The translations under genes were made by a program, and so were the position numbers. Shown piece after piece: positions 61,695-64,000 of a DNA stretch of 64,000 nucleotides (positions are counted from its first letter, which is position 1; each line of letters starts with the position of its first letter). The stretch comes from Streptomyces lavendulae subsp. lavendulae. Lineage in GTDB: Bacteria; Actinomycetota; Actinomycetes; Streptomycetales; Streptomycetaceae. The notes under the pieces are model-generated. The model was not told the DNA's origin. It saw only the letters and a list, made by a program, of their open reading frames with translations, and did no database searches. The stretch is taken from NCBI RefSeq assembly GCF_002803845.1, contig NZ_CP024985.1, positions 7,389,501-7,453,500 of the forward strand, in the 5' to 3' direction.

Positions 61695-62395
61695 ACGCAC
61701 CCGCCGCCGTGCTCTTCGACATGGACGGCACCCTCGTCGACACCGAGGTGCTGTGGTGGGAGACCACCGAGCGGACCGCCGAGCGGCTCGGACACCGCCT
61801 CGGCCCCGCCGACGCCCCCGAGGTCGTCGGCCGCGCCGTCCCGGACACCGCCGCCCACCTCGTACGGGTGGCGGGGCGCGGGGAGCCGGCCGAGGTGGCC
61901 GCCGAACTCACCGAGGGCTTCTTCCGCCGCGTCTGCGCCGGGGCGCCCCTGCGCCCCGGCGCCCAGCGGCTGCTGACCGCCCTGGAGGCCGAGGGGATCC
62001 CCTTCGCGCTGGTGAGCGCCTCGCCGCGGGTGGTCGTGGACCAGGTGGTCGGGGGCGCGCTCGCCCACGTCCCGTTCGCCTTCACGCTCTCCGCCGACGA
62101 CACCGTACGGACCAAGCCGCACCCCGAGCCCTACCGCGCCGCCGCCGCCCGCCTGGGCCTCGCGCCCGAGCGCTGCGTGGCCGTGGAGGACTCCCCGGAC
62201 GGCGCTGCCTCCGCCGAGGCCGCGGGCTGCGCGCTGCTGGTGGTGCCCTCGCTGCTGGACGTACCGCGCTCGGCCGCGCGCACCTTCGCCGCCTCCCTGG
62301 AGGAGGTCACCCCCGAGCTCCTGCGCGCCATGACCGGCGCCGGGCCCGCGGCTCAGGCCGACAGGACGAGCAGCTCCAGGATGCCCTCGGCGTAG
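61691..62395 (+). CDS. HAD-superfamily phosphatase (beta-PGM-like)
   Basis: A 234-residue HAD. Motif I F-D-M-D-G-T-L-V-D, motif II V-S-A-S-P-R, motif III with K-P-H-P-E-P-Y, motif IV V-E-D-S-P-D-G. Helical cap domain after motif I (about 20-80). GTG overlaps the ATPase stop as GTGA, so it is co-translated with the importer. In phosphonate loci such HADs may act on a phosphonate breakdown product; this protein lacks the Lys-rich cap that would identify phosphonoacetaldehyde hydrolase. Its last residues (RTSSSRMPSA) read through the 3' end of the convergent gene. The exact substrate is unknown. Confidence 0.9.
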   Translation: MNAPAAVLFDMDGTLVDTEVLWWETTERTAERLGHRLGPADAPEVVGRAVPDTAAHLVRVAGRGEPAEVAAELTEGFFRRVCAGAPLRPGAQRLLTALEAEGIPFALVSASPRVVVDQVVGGALAHVPFAFTLSADDTVRTKPHPEPYRAAAARLGLAPERCVAVEDSPDGAASAEAAGCALLVVPSLLDVPRSAARTFAASLEEVTPELLRAMTGAGPAAQADRTSSSRMPSA

Positions 62396-62832
62396 GCCCC
62401 GGAGACCGACCCCGGTCCGGTCTCCAGCACGCCGACCAGCAGCGGCAGGCCGGTCCGTACGTGGGCCGCGACCTGCCCGTACAGGCCCGCCCCGTAACCG
62501 TCCCCGTCGTCCTCGGCGCTCAGCAGGGACAGCAGGGTCCACAGCAACGCCTCGCGGGTCGTCAGCCGGGGCGGGCCGGCCGACCACACGGCCATCAGCA
62601 CCGCACAGGCGGCCGGCGCCGGGGGCCACAGCCGGGTCCCGGTGAACACGTGCCCCTGCAACGCGTGGTACGCCGCCGGATGTCCCTCGGCCGCGTCCCA
62701 CAGGGCGTCCTCCAGGTGCTCCGCCGAGCGGCCGCAGCCGCAGGTGACGGACGCCCAGTCCTGCCGTGCGAGCTCGGCCCGCACACCGTCCGGCACCAGC
62801 GGGCTGCTGCGCGGCTTGTCCTTCCCTCTCAT
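62353..62832 (-). CDS. Conserved-looking hypothetical protein
   Basis: A 159-residue helical protein: G-C-G-R-S-A-E-H-L-E-D-A-L-W-D-A-A-E-G-H-P-A-A-Y-H-A-L (with C-G-C near residue 31-33) and L-L-W-T-L-L-S-L-L-S-A-E-D-D-G. No recognised domain, signal peptide or membrane helix. GAAAGGAG lies 5 bases before the ATG. It runs against the HAD gene, with which it overlaps by 43 bases at the 3' ends. The overlap is long for neighbouring convergent genes; the last part of either frame may be noncanonical. It is between importer and second GntR gene but on the other strand. Function unknown. Confidence 0.72.
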   Translation of the reverse strand: MRGKDKPRSSPLVPDGVRAELARQDWASVTCGCGRSAEHLEDALWDAAEGHPAAYHALQGHVFTGTRLWPPAPAACAVLMAVWSAGPPRLTTREALLWTLLSLLSAEDDGDGYGAGLYGQVAAHVRTGLPLLVGVLETGPGSVSGAYAEGILELLVLSA

Positions 62833-62926
62833 GAGGCTCCTTTCACGAGGCCCCAGTATGGGAGGGAGCGGGGACCGGGTCGAGCGGGGCCGCCGCCGCT
62901 CCCGCCCGCATGGCAGTCTGGGGCCC

Positions 62927-63739
62927 GTGAACGAGGCACCGCAGGCAGCAGACGCACCCCGGGAACCGCAGGAACCGCGGACGCCCCGCCGGACCTCCGG
63001 CCGGACGCCCCTCTACCTGGAGGTCGCCGAGGACCTGCGCGGGGCCATCACCGCCGGTGCGTACGGATCCGGGGCCCGGCTCCCCGCCGAGGACGAACTC
63101 GCCCGCCGCTACGCCGTCTCCCGGGGCACCGTACGCCAGGCCCTCGCCGCACTGCGCACCGACGGGCTGATCACCTCCCGGCGCGGCATCCGCCGCGTGG
63201 TGCTCGGCGGGCCGGGGGAGGAGAACGCCGCCACCGAGCTGCGGAGCTTCACCCGCTGGGCGCGCTCGCTGGGGCAGGAGCCGGGCGGCCGGACCGTGTC
63301 CGTGGACCCGGGCACGGCGGACGGGGAGGAGGCGGAGCAGCTGCGGATCGCCGCGGGCGACCCGGTGTACCGGGTGCTGCGGCTGCGCACCCTGGCGGGG
63401 GAGCCGGTGATGGTGGAGCGGACGACCTACCCCCGGGCGGTCGGCGCCCTGGTGGCGGGGATGCCGCCGGACACCGTCTCGTACTCGGAGCAGCTCGCCC
63501 GGCACGGGGTCCTGTTCACCGACGCCCACCACACCATCGACATCGCGCCCGCCGACGCCGACGACGCGCGGCTGCTGGGCTGCCGGGCCGGTGAGGCGCT
63601 GCTGCGGGAGCGGCGGCGCTCCACCGACCCGGCCGGCACCCCGGTCGAGTGGTCGCAGGACCGGTACCTGCCCGGGACGGTGGCCTTCACGGCGCATTCG
63701 ACGGCGGCCAGCGCCCTGGGGCGCCGGCTGCGGCCCTGA
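62927..63739 (+). CDS. GntR-family regulator with UTRA domain (second)
   Basis: A 270-residue HutC-type regulator. A disordered 24-residue start is followed by the wHTH: Y-L-E-V-A-E-D-L-R-G-A-I, L-P-A-E-D-E-L-A-R-R-Y-A-V-S-R-G-T-V-R-Q-A-L. UTRA domain from about 95: P-V-Y-R-V-L-R-L-R-T-L-A-G-E-P-V-M-V-E-R and E-W-S-Q-D-R-Y-L-P-G-T-V-A-F. It shares G-E-P-x-M-V-E-R-T and W-S-x-D-R-Y with the regulator at 56626-57378, so the two are paralogues. GTG start; the preceding GCAGTCTGGGGC may be promoter. It ends 8 bases from the convergent PhnZ-like gene. Likely controls phosphonate use. Confidence 0.92.
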   Translation: MNEAPQAADAPREPQEPRTPRRTSGRTPLYLEVAEDLRGAITAGAYGSGARLPAEDELARRYAVSRGTVRQALAALRTDGLITSRRGIRRVVLGGPGEENAATELRSFTRWARSLGQEPGGRTVSVDPGTADGEEAEQLRIAAGDPVYRVLRLRTLAGEPVMVERTTYPRAVGALVAGMPPDTVSYSEQLARHGVLFTDAHHTIDIAPADADDARLLGCRAGEALLRERRRSTDPAGTPVEWSQDRYLPGTVAFTAHSTAASALGRRLRP

Positions 63740-63747
63740 GCCCGCCC

Positions 63748-64000
63748 TCAGCCCCGGGTGAGCAGCAGCCCCGCCAGCAGCGGCCGGAAGTGCGCGAAGT
63801 CCGGGGTCACCCCCTGCGGGTCCTTGGCCTGCTCGTCCCACCGGCGCACGGCGACCGCGTCGGCGGCCCCGGGCAGTGCCTCGAAGGCCCGGGCCTGCCG
63901 CGGGGTCATCGGCCCGCCCTGTACGCGCAGGGTGTGCACCGAGGCCTCGGAGAGCAGGCCGAGGTATCTGGGCTCGGCCGTGCACAGGTACCGCTTGGCG
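63748..64000 (-). CDS. PhnZ-like HD-domain protein, C-terminal part (window edge)
   Basis: Only the last 83 or so residues are inside the window; the frame continues through position 64000 without a start. They read A-K-R-Y-L-C-T-A-E-P-R-Y, L-S-E-A-S, Q-G-G-P-M-T, F-E-A-L-P and R-R-W-D-E-Q-A-K-D-P. This C-terminal pattern (K-R-Y-L, Q-G-G-P-M, R-R-W-D-x-x-A-K) is what I associate with the phosphonate-degradation HD-domain oxygenase family (PhnZ). PhnZ cleaves 2-amino-1-hydroxyethylphosphonate to glycine and phosphate using a di-iron centre. The HD residues lie outside. It would supply catabolism for the neighbouring importer. Confidence 0.68.
   Translation of the reverse strand, partial: AKRYLCTAEPRYLGLLSEASVHTLRVQGGPMTPRQARAFEALPGAADAVAVRRWDEQAKDPQGVTPDFAHFRPLLAGLLLTRG

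Noticed and set aside
1..64000. CRISPR arrays, insertion sequences, prophage or integrative-element ends
   Set aside because: I saw no spaced identical repeats of 25-40 bases, no transposase or integrase motifs and no tRNA-adjacent direct repeats. The only array-like DNA is the WD40 region and the 11-base repeats.

Overview
The window is ordinary-to-accessory chromosome of a high-GC actinomycete, almost certainly a Streptomyces. The evidence is very strong third-position GC, frequent GTG/TTG starts, short overlaps such as GTGA and TGATG, a subtilisin-inhibitor-like protein, an ECF42 sigma factor paired with a DGPF protein, a CYP105-like P450 with a [3Fe-4S] ferredoxin, a TIGR04222 protein and a stand-alone cold-shock protein. 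No rRNA, tRNA, CRISPR array, insertion sequence or prophage was recognised. All positions come from reading the sequence; domain calls are from motif recognition, without database searches.

Layout. 0-10 kb: secreted proteins and enzymes (SSI-type protease inhibitor with a predicted Arg P1, GH5 glycosidase, LamG/DNRLRE wall-type protein), a GNAT and a HAD. 10-19 kb: an ArsR remnant, two MerR regulators with dyad operators, two SDRs, an MFS exporter, a peptidoglycan-binding membrane protein and a Pro-rich lipoprotein. 17.5-24.6 kb: the most striking region. It has a DRB0094-type RNA ligase, an MDR oxidoreductase, and on the opposite strand a translationally coupled pair: an RNA ligase fused to a polynucleotide-kinase-like P-loop domain, and a 960-residue protein combining an MJ1316-like domain, an EEP phosphatase/nuclease, a 2H phosphoesterase and a CCA/poly(A)-polymerase-type nucleotidyltransferase. 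Together they carry the activities needed to heal and seal broken RNA. A second Pro-rich lipoprotein follows.

25.7-41.4 kb: Nudix, SRPBCC, SDR, methyltransferase, DEAD-box helicase with a long leader hairpin, MarR and TetR regulators with clear palindromic operators, cold-shock protein, P450/ferredoxin, a thioredoxin-fold protein without its CxxC, the ECF42/DGPF pair with a matching promoter, and a stand-alone condensation domain. 41.5-49.5 kb: two divergent ABC units (two very large FtsX-like permeases plus an ATPase with an AbrB-like tail; a LolD-like ATPase on the other strand) with interlocked dyads between them.

49.5-56.6 kb: a STAS protein, a STAND NTPase with 14 WD40 repeats, an LRV-repeat protein coupled to a LysR regulator, and a deleted epimerase-like pseudogene. 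56.6-64 kb: a probable phosphonate (2-aminoethylphosphonate-like) locus with two GntR/UTRA regulators, an operator cluster, a binding protein, two permeases, an ATPase, a HAD phosphatase and, cut by the window edge, the C-terminus of a PhnZ-like HD protein.
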